Assembly (NCBI GenBank): GCA_030018715.1 | Contig: JASEHN010000082.1 | Location: forward strand, 1 to 9,617 | Source: Thermodesulfobacteriota bacterium | Lineage (GTDB): Bacteria > Desulfobacterota > SM23-61 | Direction of reading: 5' to 3' | DNA: 9,617 nt | Shown here: piece by piece, positions 1-6,938 of the stretch | Position numbering within the stretch: the stretch's first letter is position 1 | How the letters are laid out: each line of letters starts with the position of its first letter | The notes under the pieces: generated by a model | What the model saw: the letters and a program-made list of their open reading frames with translations, nothing else | Told to the model about the DNA's origin: nothing | Databases searched by the model: none | Position numbers and translations under genes: made by a program

Positions 1-509
1 TCACCGAGATTTCCACCGCCACCCGCAGACCTGATAAGGTCATCGGGATGCATTTTGCCAGCCCGGTCCAGGTAATGAGGGGCGTTGAAATTATTCGCGG
101 TCTGGAAACCTCTGATGCAACCGTCCAGTTGGTGGAGGAGCTCTCTAAGAAATTGGGCAAGGAAGTCTTTATGGCTAAAGATTTCCCAGGATTTTGCCTG
201 AACCGGATGTTTCCTCTATTCATCAATGAGGCTTTCTATGTCCTTATGGAAGGAGTCAGCAAAGCAGAGGACATCGATACGGGCGTACGCTTGAATTTAC
301 GGCATCCCATGGGCCCCCTGGAATTGGCCGACTTCGTGGGATTGGACACCATATTATCCATCTTGGAGTATTTAAATCGGGAAATAGGCGACCGATATCG
401 GCCCTGCCCTTTACTGAAAAAACTAGTCCTTGGAGGACATTTGGGAATCAAAACCGGCAAGGGTGTTTATGATTATACGGCAAGCGTGAAAAAAAGCCGG
501 ATATTATGA
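1..509 (+). CDS. 3-hydroxyacyl-CoA dehydrogenase (3-hydroxybutyryl-CoA dehydrogenase-like), C-terminal part
   Basis: The frame is open from base 3 to the stop at 507-509, and the start lies before the window; the ATG at 48 is internal. Known family role: NAD(P)-dependent interconversion of 3-hydroxyacyl-CoA and 3-oxoacyl-CoA in beta-oxidation or butyrate-type pathways, in the cytosol. What is seen is the end of the Rossmann domain (TEISTATRRPDKVIGMHF) and the C-terminal 3HCDH domain. The catalytic His of GMHF, a Glu exactly 12 residues later (GVEIIRG) and the Asn of DFPGFCLNR match the His/Glu/Asn set of the family. HPMGPLELADFVGLD and the closing GIKTGKGVYDY are also typical. One oddity is HFASP where the family usually has HFFNP. 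The stop overlaps an ATG (ATGA, 506-509), and the next gene is an acyl-CoA synthetase, so a shared acyl-CoA pathway is likely. The substrate chain length cannot be told. Confidence 0.93.
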   Translation, partial: TEISTATRRPDKVIGMHFASPVQVMRGVEIIRGLETSDATVQLVEELSKKLGKEVFMAKDFPGFCLNRMFPLFINEAFYVLMEGVSKAEDIDTGVRLNLRHPMGPLELADFVGLDTILSILEYLNREIGDRYRPCPLLKKLVLGGHLGIKTGKGVYDYTASVKKSRIL

Positions 510-549
510 AGGAAGCAGAGGATTTTAAAGATGGTGCTGAAAAACATCT

Positions 550-559
550 GGGGGGTGAT
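550..559 (+). promoter_or_regulatory. Ribosome binding site that decides the acyl-CoA synthetase start
   Basis: A G-rich Shine-Dalgarno-like stretch (GGGGGGTGAT) lies 3 bases before the ATG at 563. The alternative in-frame ATG at 506, which overlaps the upstream stop, has no comparable site before it. The 19 residues it would add are charged and look unlike the family N-terminus. Confidence 0.55.
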
Positions 560-562
560 CTT

Positions 563-2077
563 ATGAATTTGGCCGCCATTTCTTTGGAATACCAAGCCAT
601 TCGCCGGCCAGATAAAACTGCGGTCGTATTCGGGGAGAAGGGGTATTCTTATTCTCTTCTGAATGCCGAGGCCAACAAGGTGGCCAATGCGTTTGTGTCC
701 ATAGGGGTTGAGAAAGGGGACCGGGTTTCAATGTGGCTCCCCAACTGCCTCGAATTCATCACTTCTTTTTATGGCATCCTGAAGGTAGGCGGGGTGGTTG
801 TCCCAATGAACATCCTCTTCAAGGCCAGAGAGATTGAATACCTCCTGTCTAACTCGGAAGCGAAGGTTCTTATCACAATGGCCCCATGTTTAGAGACAGT
901 GAGGCAAGTGAGGAATAAACTGCCCGCTTTGGAAAAAGTCATTGCCGTAGGTTTGGAGGACCACGCGGCCGATGCTCTCTCTTTTGAAAAATGGATCGGA
1001 CTATTTTCAGAAAATTTCTTCAGCATCGATCTTAGCCTCGATGATACCGCCACCATTCTTTACACCTCTGGCACCACCGGAAACCCCAAAGGAGCCATGC
1101 TGACCCATCGCAATCTGTATATGAATGCCGAATATTACGCCGAGGGCCTGGGGGCCAATGAAAATTGGGTGGGAATCTGCCTGCTTCCCCTATCCCATCT
1201 GCTTTCCCTGGCTGCAGGCCAATTCGTGCTTTTTGGCCGGGGCGCTACCCTGCATGTAATGGAGCGATTCGTGGCCGAGCAGGCGGCGATGATCATCGCC
1301 CGGCACAAGATTAATTATACCTTTGCAGTGCCTACAGTTTATGCCACGTTCTTGAACTTGTCTGATGAGCCGCAGTATGACCTTAGCTCGCTGGAGGTCT
1401 GTATCACCACCGGGAGCATGACGCCTTTGGATTTAAGGAAGAGATTTGAAGAAAAGTATAATTGCACAACCATTCAGGCCTATGGCCAGGTAGAGAGTTC
1501 ACCGGTCATAACCATGGATCGATTGGATTTGCCGAGAAAGTTTAAGAGTGTTGGCTATCCATTGCCGCAGATAGAAGTGAAAATTGTAGATGAAGACGAT
1601 CATACTCTCCCCCCCAATACCCATGGAGAGATATGCTGCCGGGGTCATTGCGTAATGAAGGGATACTGGAAGAACCCGGAAGGGACCGCCGAAGCCATAA
1701 AAGATGGTTGGTTGCACACCGGAGATATCGGGGTGATCGACGAGGAGGGGTACGTTTACATCTTTGACCGCAAGAAAGACATGATTATATGCGGGGGCTA
1801 CAATATCTATCCTATCGAAATAGAGAATTTGCTCTATGAAAATCCCAAAGTGCTGGAAGCATCAGTGGTGGCTGTTCCCGATGAGAGGCTGGGAGAAATT
1901 CCCAAGGCCTACATTGTTCTGAAGCCCTGTGAGACCGCCAGCGAGCAAGAAATTATGGATTATGTAAAGGATAAGTTAGCGGCTTACAAGAAGCTGCGGG
2001 CCGTGGAATTCTTAAAGGCCTTGCCCAAAGGTCCAACGGGGAAGATCCTGCGCAGGGCTCTTCGGGAGAAGGCTTGA
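563..2077 (+). CDS. AMP-forming acyl-CoA synthetase (long/medium-chain fatty acid-CoA ligase-like)
   Basis: This is an ANL-superfamily enzyme that activates a carboxylic acid to acyl-AMP and then acyl-CoA. From the ATG at 563 it is 504 residues, a normal FadD-type length. The large N-terminal domain has the ATP-binding loop YTSGTTGNPKG (about 167-177). Next come YGQVESSP (307-314), HTGDIG (385-390), the hinge motif DRKKDMI (402-408) with GGYNIYPIEIE, and the C-terminal PTGKILRR, whose Lys (about 494) is the catalytic lysine of adenylation. The YGxTE motif has Val instead of Thr (YGQVE). No signal peptide or membrane segment is visible. The gene follows the dehydrogenase by 53 bases and is probably co-transcribed, so it likely feeds the same acyl-CoA pathway. 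An in-frame ATG at 506 would give 523 residues and an ATGA overlap, but the RBS and family N-terminus favour 563. The exact acid substrate is unknown. Confidence 0.93.
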   Translation: MNLAAISLEYQAIRRPDKTAVVFGEKGYSYSLLNAEANKVANAFVSIGVEKGDRVSMWLPNCLEFITSFYGILKVGGVVVPMNILFKAREIEYLLSNSEAKVLITMAPCLETVRQVRNKLPALEKVIAVGLEDHAADALSFEKWIGLFSENFFSIDLSLDDTATILYTSGTTGNPKGAMLTHRNLYMNAEYYAEGLGANENWVGICLLPLSHLLSLAAGQFVLFGRGATLHVMERFVAEQAAMIIARHKINYTFAVPTVYATFLNLSDEPQYDLSSLEVCITTGSMTPLDLRKRFEEKYNCTTIQAYGQVESSPVITMDRLDLPRKFKSVGYPLPQIEVKIVDEDDHTLPPNTHGEICCRGHCVMKGYWKNPEGTAEAIKDGWLHTGDIGVIDEEGYVYIFDRKKDMIICGGYNIYPIEIENLLYENPKVLEASVVAVPDERLGEIPKAYIVLKPCETASEQEIMDYVKDKLAAYKKLRAVEFLKALPKGPTGKILRRALREKA

Positions 2078-2249
2078 TTTTCTAAAAAGGTGGGGTTCCG
2101 GTCAATAAAAAATGAAGCAGATCAACGATCTTTGAAGGCCTGCTTGAAATTTCCTCTGTGCTGCTGGCGCCGATTTAATGGGCGGCCGATCCTCAGCATG
2201 GAAAATCTATTTGATCCGCCCTTTATAACTTCCTCGAGCTAAAATAAAG

Positions 2250-2271
2250 ATTGCTTCGCTTTGCGCGCAAT
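2250..2271. repeat. REP-like imperfect hairpin (ATTGC...GCAAT)
   Basis: This short imperfect palindrome has the arms ATTGC and GCAAT around a TTCGC/GCGC core. It resembles the short dispersed elements of the form ATTGCTTCGC...GCAATGACA that occur between genes in many bacterial genomes. Only one copy is present in the window, so its repeat status is inferred from resemblance. The rest of the gap 2078-2357 shows no convincing gene and no terminator with a T-run after the acyl-CoA synthetase. Confidence 0.4.
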
Positions 2272-2297
2272 GACAGAATGAATAATAGTGCTATCAT
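2270..2297 (+). promoter_or_regulatory. Candidate sigma70-type promoter for der
   Basis: ATGACA (2270-2275), a 16-base spacer and TATCAT (2292-2297) each match the consensus hexamers at five of six positions. The predicted start of transcription near 2304 would leave a leader of about 55 bases before der. The -35 hexamer overlaps the end of the REP-like hairpin. This is pattern matching only. Confidence 0.4.
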
Positions 2298-2357
2298 GCG
2301 AGGATTCTGCTTCGGCAAGAGATTAGGCTATCTCTAATGCAGACCTTTAAAATATCA

Positions 2358-3683
2358 ATGAAGCCAATCATTGCCATCGTAGGCCGGCCTAACGTCGGGA
2401 AATCAACTCTTTTTAACCGCCTGGCCAAAAAGCGCAAGGCCATCGTCGAAGATGAACCCGGAGTGACCCGCGACCGTAACTATGCCGAGGCCCTTTATGA
2501 AGATCGCCCTTTTATCCTGATCGATACCGGCGGTTTTGAACCCGCGGCCAAAGCGCCCATCCTCAGACAGGTCCGGGAGCAAGCAGAAGTGGCCATTCAA
2601 GAAGCTGACCTCGTCCTTTTCCTAATGGACGGAAAAGGAGGGCTGAATCCCGCGGACATTGAGGTTGCCCATTACCTCCGAAAAGTAGCCAAACCCGTCT
2701 TCTACGTGGTCAACAAAATCGATGGAGAGCGGCAAGAGGAGAACGTTATAGATTATTATCGGCTGGGAGTACCCATACTGTACTCCGTCTCAGCCGAGCA
2801 TGGCCGGGGCGTAACCGATTTGATGGACGGGGTTTTTAAGGTACTTCCTCCCGCCCCTCAGCAAGATGAAAGAGAAGAAGGAGAAATCCGGGTTGCTCTT
2901 GTGGGCCGGCCCAACGTCGGGAAATCTTCCCTCCTGAATAAACTCATCGGGCGCCCCCGCGCCGTCGTTGATTCTACGCCGGGCACGACCCGGGATGCGA
3001 TCGACACCCCCTTCAGGCGCGAGGGCCGAAAGTACGTCTTTATAGACACTGCCGGAATCCGGCGTAAAAGCAAGGTGTCCGAACAATTGGAAAAGTACAT
3101 GACAATTAGGGCCCTGAGGAGTCTGGAACGCTGCGACGTGGCCCTGATCCTCCTGGATGGCTACGAGGGACTTACCGATCAGGATGCTCGCATCGCTGAA
3201 TTTGCCGAGGAGAATGGCCGGGCTTTGATTCTCGTGGTTAACAAATGGGATTTGGTAGGAAAAGACACTTCTACTCTGGAACAATATAAAAAGAGAATCC
3301 GCAAAGAAATCAAGACCCTTGATTATGTACCCATCCTTTTCATCTCTGCCCTGACCGGCCAGCGCGTATCCAAAATCTTCGCAGCCGTTGACGATGTGAT
3401 CGCTTTGCACCGCAAGCGCATTCCCACAGCCGAACTGAACAAATGGCTTAAGGAAACAGTTCTAAGCCACCCCCCTCCGCTTTCGGGCAGCCGCACTGTG
3501 AAGATTTATTATATTTCCCAGGTGGATGTGGCCCCGCCAACTTTCACTCTTTTTACCAATGAACCCCGGGGCATAACCGAATCTTACCAGCGGTATCTAA
3601 CTCGCCAGTTGCGGGAAAGGTACGGGTTCGCCGGAATCCCCATCAGGTTGTTGTTGCGCCAGCGGAGAAAAGAGGGGAAATAA
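2358..3683 (+). CDS. der: Ribosome biogenesis GTPase Der (EngA), double-GTPase
   Basis: Der is the essential tandem GTPase that assists 50S subunit maturation in the cytosol. The 441-residue product is of normal family length. G domain 1 has GRPNVGKST (9-17), switch PGVTRDR (34-40), DTGG (56-59) and NKID (119-122). G domain 2 has GRPNVGKSS (183-191), PGTTRD (208-213), DTAG (230-233) and NKWD (295-298). The C-terminal KH-like domain (about 345-435) includes the typical KIYYISQ, PPTFTLF, SYQRYLTRQLRERYGFAGIPIR and a basic tail. All nucleotide-binding motifs are intact. The chosen start gives MKPIIAIVGRPNVGKS, as in other Der proteins; an in-frame ATG at 2337 would add seven residues. Neither start has a clear Shine-Dalgarno, so the start remains slightly uncertain. 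The neighbours are not functionally related, and the gene probably has its own promoter. Confidence 0.98.
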   Translation: MKPIIAIVGRPNVGKSTLFNRLAKKRKAIVEDEPGVTRDRNYAEALYEDRPFILIDTGGFEPAAKAPILRQVREQAEVAIQEADLVLFLMDGKGGLNPADIEVAHYLRKVAKPVFYVVNKIDGERQEENVIDYYRLGVPILYSVSAEHGRGVTDLMDGVFKVLPPAPQQDEREEGEIRVALVGRPNVGKSSLLNKLIGRPRAVVDSTPGTTRDAIDTPFRREGRKYVFIDTAGIRRKSKVSEQLEKYMTIRALRSLERCDVALILLDGYEGLTDQDARIAEFAEENGRALILVVNKWDLVGKDTSTLEQYKKRIRKEIKTLDYVPILFISALTGQRVSKIFAAVDDVIALHRKRIPTAELNKWLKETVLSHPPPLSGSRTVKIYYISQVDVAPPTFTLFTNEPRGITESYQRYLTRQLRERYGFAGIPIRLLLRQRRKEGK

Positions 3684-3691
3684 AAAAATTG

Positions 3692-3720
3692 TTGACACCA
3701 TCCCTGGAGGAGAATATATT
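3692..3720 (+). promoter_or_regulatory. Near-consensus sigma70 promoter for the envelope gene unit
   Basis: A perfect TTGACA (3692-3697), an optimal 17-base spacer and TATATT (3715-3720, five of six matches) begin eight bases after the der stop. Transcription would start around 3727, about 35 bases before the ATG at 3762. Its position right after der marks the beginning of a separate transcription unit. No operator-like palindrome is obvious around it. Confidence 0.75.
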
Positions 3721-3761
3721 GCCTTTAAATTCCTGCAAAACCGAATCATTGGGGTGCGGAG

Positions 3762-4682
3762 ATGAACAGGATATGGCTTAGCAAGGTTGGGCTCTTTAGT
3801 TTGTTCTGGATTGTTTTAGTCTCCTCATCCTGGGCCGGGCAGGTGGTTACGAAAGATGCCAAGTTGTGGGCCAAAAAGGCCTTGGCCGAAGAAAAGGCTC
3901 TTCCTGCCCTGACTGCCCCGAATACCCTCGCTGTCCTATATTTCCAAAATAAAACCGGCCAATCAGGCTTAGACCCCCTGCAGAAGGGCTTAACCCTTAT
4001 GTTGATCACGGATCTTTCTGCGATAAAAGGCCTGCAGATCGTGGAAAGGGTTAAGCTTCAGGCTCTGGTAGAAGAAATGGGGCTGGGAGCCTCTGGATTG
4101 GTGGAAGCCGGCACAGCTCCCCGCGTAGGAAAATTATTGGGAGCTCAATGGCTAATAGGCGGAGATATATTGCAAGGCAAGTTAGAACAACTTAAAATTG
4201 AAGCCAATACTCTGGAGGTGGACACTTCTAAATTGCTCGGGCCTTCTCTAACGGAAGGCAAGTTAACCGAATTGTTTCGCCTGGAAAAAGAGCTTCTTTT
4301 TGAGATCATTAAACTGCTAAAAATCGAAGTCAAACCCGAAGAAGAAAGAGCCTTAAAAAAACTTTGTACGACTAACCTCCGCGCCCTTACAGACCTTTTT
4401 AGGGGAGTGGAAGCGAGCGACCGCGGGAATTATGAAAAGGCGGCCGAATATTACGAAAAAGCCTTAAAGGAAGACCCGAACATTTGCGTGGCCAAAGGCG
4501 CTCTGGATCAGTTAAAAGACCTCGGCCTCATTAAGGTCCCAAAAAGAAGCCGGGAAATGTTACGGTCCTTACGAGAACGCACTTCGCTCACCGATCAGTT
4601 ATCTCCGGAAGATGCCACGAAAAGAGAAAGAACCCTGAAAGACGTTCCAGCCCCTGTAAATATTGATTTATTGTTCCCATGA
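3762..4682 (+). CDS. Exported CsgG/FlgO-like domain protein with C-terminal TPR
   Basis: The 306-residue protein has a clear signal peptide (hydrophobic 8-22, likely cut after SSSWA at 25) and no lipobox, so it is probably periplasmic. Residues about 54-140 form a CsgG/FlgO/LpoB-like domain: TLAVLYFQNKTG, a helix, then LQIVERVKLQALVEEMGLG, ASGLV and VGKLLGAQWLIGGDIL. The following segment (about 140-200) has the look of the end of this domain plus a linker helix. Residues about 202-250 hold at least one TPR-like helix pair (GNYEKAAEYYEKALKEDPN), and the tail is charged. The CsgG family includes outer-membrane secretion pores and also non-pore accessory lipoproteins; with no lipid Cys and a compact domain, I infer an accessory or scaffold role. 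It heads a likely operon with a CARDB lipoprotein and a beta-barrel behind a strong promoter. GGGGTG (3751-3756) serves as the ribosome site. The exact function is unknown. Confidence 0.85.
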   Translation: MNRIWLSKVGLFSLFWIVLVSSSWAGQVVTKDAKLWAKKALAEEKALPALTAPNTLAVLYFQNKTGQSGLDPLQKGLTLMLITDLSAIKGLQIVERVKLQALVEEMGLGASGLVEAGTAPRVGKLLGAQWLIGGDILQGKLEQLKIEANTLEVDTSKLLGPSLTEGKLTELFRLEKELLFEIIKLLKIEVKPEEERALKKLCTTNLRALTDLFRGVEASDRGNYEKAAEYYEKALKEDPNICVAKGALDQLKDLGLIKVPKRSREMLRSLRERTSLTDQLSPEDATKRERTLKDVPAPVNIDLLFP

Positions 4683-4699
4683 TCATAAAGAGGAACGCT

Positions 4700-5449
4700 A
4701 TGAAAAGGTTATTATTCATGGTAGGGGTTCTGGCCTTACTGGCCATCAACATTTATTGCGGAGGTGATTCCTCTACGAATCCATCGGGTACAACCACGGT
4801 GACGATCAATCTGGGAGAAACAAGAACGGCTTCTCCGGAACAGGGAGGAATTCTGAAGCAGACTTCCGTCGTTCCATCCAATGTGACGACTATCCGTTTT
4901 ACCATCAGCGCCTCCGGTATGGTTACGATTCAGAAAGTGATTACGGTGGCCGGAAGGACAATTATTATCGAGACCTTTGAAGTTCCCAACGGGTTGAACA
5001 GGCTTTTTGTGGTGGAAGCGCTCGATGAGTCTGGCAATATCCTATACAGGGGAGAAACCATAGCCGACCTGGACGGTAGGCTCGTCACTCTCCGGATCGT
5101 TCTGGAAGCTACCGGAGAAGAAGCTCCCATAGACCTTTATATCAGCAACGTAGTCAATAACGAAATCGACTTAAGTTTTGAGGTCAACAACAGCGGAAAT
5201 GTTGCGGCCAATAACGTTCTGGTTTTTGTTATTTATAGTGATGCCGAATCCCAAACTTGTCAAAGCTTCTCGCTTACTGTACCTGCGGGCGGCTCCGTCT
5301 CCCAAATCCTTCCTTCAATTTATGCTTCTTATTATAAAATCATGGTTGACCCGCTCAACACGATCTCCGAAACGAACGAAGAAAATAATGTCGAATGCAA
5401 TTGGGCCGAGGAGGTATGCTTCGCTCCCCCGCCCACTAATTGCCCGTGA
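4700..5449 (+). CDS. Putative lipoprotein with CARDB domain
   Basis: The start at 4700 is preceded by AGAGGA at a spacing of 5 and opens a signal sequence, MKRLLFMVGVLALLAINIYC, giving 249 residues. An in-frame ATG at 4679 overlaps the previous stop (ATGA) but lacks an RBS. Cys20 followed by GGDSSTNPSG looks like a lipoprotein start with a flexible Ser/Thr/Gly linker, although the residue before the Cys is Tyr instead of the usual Gly/Ala/Ser. Residues about 30-140 are beta-rich and resemble an Ig-like or carbohydrate-binding fold that I cannot name. Residues about 145-235 match a CARDB domain: FEVNNSGNVAANNVLVFV, then VPAGGSVSQ, and the hallmark VDPLNTISETNEENN. Four Cys (187, 233, 240, 248) could form disulfides near the C-terminus. 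CARDB domains act as extracellular adhesion modules. Being 17 bases behind the CsgG-like gene, it is probably co-expressed and envelope-anchored or surface-exposed. Confidence 0.8.
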   Translation: MKRLLFMVGVLALLAINIYCGGDSSTNPSGTTTVTINLGETRTASPEQGGILKQTSVVPSNVTTIRFTISASGMVTIQKVITVAGRTIIIETFEVPNGLNRLFVVEALDESGNILYRGETIADLDGRLVTLRIVLEATGEEAPIDLYISNVVNNEIDLSFEVNNSGNVAANNVLVFVIYSDAESQTCQSFSLTVPAGGSVSQILPSIYASYYKIMVDPLNTISETNEENNVECNWAEEVCFAPPPTNCP

Positions 5450-5538
5450 TGGAAGGATAGGTAAAGGGAGTTGGAGTTTAATATCGTAGAGCAATCTTCT
5501 TTATCAGAATTTTAAAGGGTCCGAGAGGGTGGATCGTC

Positions 5539-6669
5539 ATGAAAAAACTCAAGTGGTTGTTGCCGCTGGTCATGGTCTCCTTAGTTGCCGGGATAAGTTC
5601 AGCGGCCGATTTCCAGGTGCAGACGGGTTTTCAGTTTGACCGGTGGGATGATACCACCAAAGCCAAAGGAAGCCAGGTTTATATTCCCTTCCGACTTGAG
5701 GCCCAATTCCAGCAGTTCTCTTTCAGTGTGCTCACCGGATATGCCTACACGTACTATGACCCATCCGCAGGAGAAAGCCGATCTTTGAACCATGCTCTCG
5801 ACACCAAATTGAATTTTTCTTACGAAATTTTAGAAAAGCTGCCGGTTGATGTCCTTATCGGACTGGATTTCAATCTCCCTACGGGCAAAACCGCTCTCAG
5901 CCAGAAGGAATTATCCCTGATCATGGATGCGGAACTCGTCTCCATCAATCGGTTTGGCGAAGGGATGAATGTCAACCCCACTTTGACGGTGGCCAAGGAA
6001 TGGGGGAACTGGGTGGGCGGTATCGGCATCGGATACATCTGGCGGGGGAAATATGATTACAGCACGAATATGAAGGAATATGACCCAGGGGATATTTTTA
6101 ATTTTAATGCGGAAATCCGCTATGACTTTTCCCGTTACTGGAAGGCTCGGCTCTTTGGCAATTACACGTGGTACGAAAAAGATCAGGTGCTTTACACCGA
6201 CCAATATAAAGAAGGCGATTTTTTCCTGGTCGGCTTAGGGGTCTATTACAGCCCCCAGAAGTGGGATGCCGGCTTTACCCTGAGAAATATTATAAGGATG
6301 AAAAGTAAATTTCAGGCGCAGCCCTCAGGGGTCCTGGCCATTGAAGAAAAAAACAGCCATGGAAATGAATGGATCGCGGATCTTGGGTTGCGATATTTTT
6401 TGAGCGAGAGGACTACCTTAAAGTCCTATCTCCAGGGGCTTCTAATTCAGGAAAATGATTACCCTGCGGATTCCAGCCGTTATGTGGGAAAAAGAGCGAA
6501 GCTTTCTCTGGGGCTGGGCGCTTCAAGAATATTCAATCCTCATCTGGAAGCGGAGCTTTTAGTTAAAGGTTTCGTCATGCATGATGATGAAGCCCGGTTT
6601 CCCGAGTATAGGAGCGCACGGACTTACCGGGGGTTTTCCGTGGGGGCCCAACTGACCGGCAGGTTCTAA
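5539..6669 (+). CDS. Putative outer-membrane beta-barrel protein
   Basis: The 376-residue protein begins with a good signal peptide (KK, hydrophobic 6-18, cut near SSAA at 22-23). The mature part has many alternating polar/aromatic strands, such as FQVQTGFQFDRW, FSFSVLTGYAYTYYDP, NWVGGIGIGYIWRGKYDY, KARLFGNYTWYEKD, FFLVGLGVYYSPQKWDAGFTL and ERTTLKSYLQGLL. It ends in a terminal strand finishing with Phe (SVGAQLTGRF), the usual signal for insertion by the BAM machinery. Strand density suggests roughly 12-16 strands, a rough estimate by eye. The sequence around FNLPTGKTALS recalls putative transporter barrels of the phenol-degradation MetA-like group, but this is weak. A GAGAGGGTGG ribosome site precedes the ATG. 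It lies 89 bases after the CARDB gene on the same strand and probably belongs to the same unit, giving the cluster an outer-membrane component. The ligand or cargo is unknown. Confidence 0.85.
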   Translation: MKKLKWLLPLVMVSLVAGISSAADFQVQTGFQFDRWDDTTKAKGSQVYIPFRLEAQFQQFSFSVLTGYAYTYYDPSAGESRSLNHALDTKLNFSYEILEKLPVDVLIGLDFNLPTGKTALSQKELSLIMDAELVSINRFGEGMNVNPTLTVAKEWGNWVGGIGIGYIWRGKYDYSTNMKEYDPGDIFNFNAEIRYDFSRYWKARLFGNYTWYEKDQVLYTDQYKEGDFFLVGLGVYYSPQKWDAGFTLRNIIRMKSKFQAQPSGVLAIEEKNSHGNEWIADLGLRYFLSERTTLKSYLQGLLIQENDYPADSSRYVGKRAKLSLGLGASRIFNPHLEAELLVKGFVMHDDEARFPEYRSARTYRGFSVGAQLTGRF

Positions 6670-6689
6670 ACTGTATTGTAATTCAGAAG

Positions 6690-6720
6690 CGGGAGACCCA
6701 GGCAGGAGGACATTCTCCCG
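6690..6720. other. Inverted repeat in the convergent gap
   Basis: Perfect 7-base arms CGGGAGA (6690-6696) and TCTCCCG (6714-6720) flank a 17-base loop, 20 bases after the stop of the beta-barrel gene. No T-run follows on either strand, so a canonical intrinsic terminator is not supported, though a structured transcript end is possible. Confidence 0.35.
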
Positions 6721-6790
6721 GAATCATAAGGCAGCGGTCCTTCCCTGGATCGAGGCGGGTTGAAAACAAATATTTCCGCTGTCCTTCGAA

Positions 6791-6809
6791 TCCGCCGTTC
6801 CTTGGCGGA
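6791..6809. other. Short GC-rich hairpin in the convergent gap
   Basis: TCCGCC (6791-6796) and GGCGGA (6804-6809) form a perfect 6-base stem with a 7-base loop. There is no adjacent T-tract on either strand. It may be part of the 3' end structure shared by the two converging transcripts. Confidence 0.3.
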
Positions 6810-6865
6810 AACTCGCCAGAGTGCTTTGCATAACTTCATCTCCCGCCGATGTTTCCTCGTTCATG

Positions 6866-6905
6866 CTCTCCGGCCTGGGTTGCGACACAGTCTCCCAGGG
6901 GAGAG
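6866..6905 (+). terminator. Long imperfect stem-loop, possible terminator
   Basis: CTCTCC and CCTGGG on the left (6866-6871, 6874-6879) pair with CCCAGG and GGAGAG on the right (6894-6905). This gives 12 base pairs with a two-base bulge and a 14-base loop. On the + strand the stem is followed a few bases later by only TTTT (6910-6913), so termination would be weak. No gene or small RNA is convincing in the gap 6670-6938 between the converging units. Confidence 0.3.
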
Positions 6906-6938
6906 GGAGTTTTCGGATGGAAACTAACCGGAGGCTGA

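Noticed and set aside
506..562. N-terminal extension of the acyl-CoA synthetase from the ATG overlapping the upstream stop.
   Set aside because: There is no good RBS before 506, the extension is charged and atypical, and a G-rich RBS precedes 563. The ATGA overlap keeps it possible but less likely.
2090..2242. A 50-codon GTG-started frame between the acyl-CoA synthetase and der, with AAAAAGG just before it.
   Set aside because: The RBS-like string overlaps the GTG itself, the translated residues show no domain, signal or repeat, and the length is within chance expectation. I see no support for a gene.
2790..3410. A 206-codon open frame on the minus strand.
   Set aside because: It lies fully inside der, whose tandem GTPase motifs are unmistakable. 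The antisense product has no recognisable domain and is a shadow frame.
3719..3781. A 20-codon TTG-started leader frame with GGAGG upstream, overlapping the start of the CsgG-like gene.
   Set aside because: Its RBS lies inside the promoter spacer and would not be on transcripts from that promoter. It uses a rare start codon and the product has no attenuator-like composition.
5178..5489. A 103-codon + strand frame overlapping the end of the CARDB gene.
   Set aside because: The CARDB frame has a clear domain and signal sequence; the overlapping frame is Arg/Ser/Leu-rich with no RBS and no recognisable motif.
3762..6669. Reading the + strand unit as a curli (csg) operon because of the CsgG-like gene.
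   Set aside because: No CsgA/CsgB-type amyloid repeats and no CsgE or CsgF are present. The CsgG-like protein lacks a lipid Cys and carries a TPR, so a curli label is not supported.
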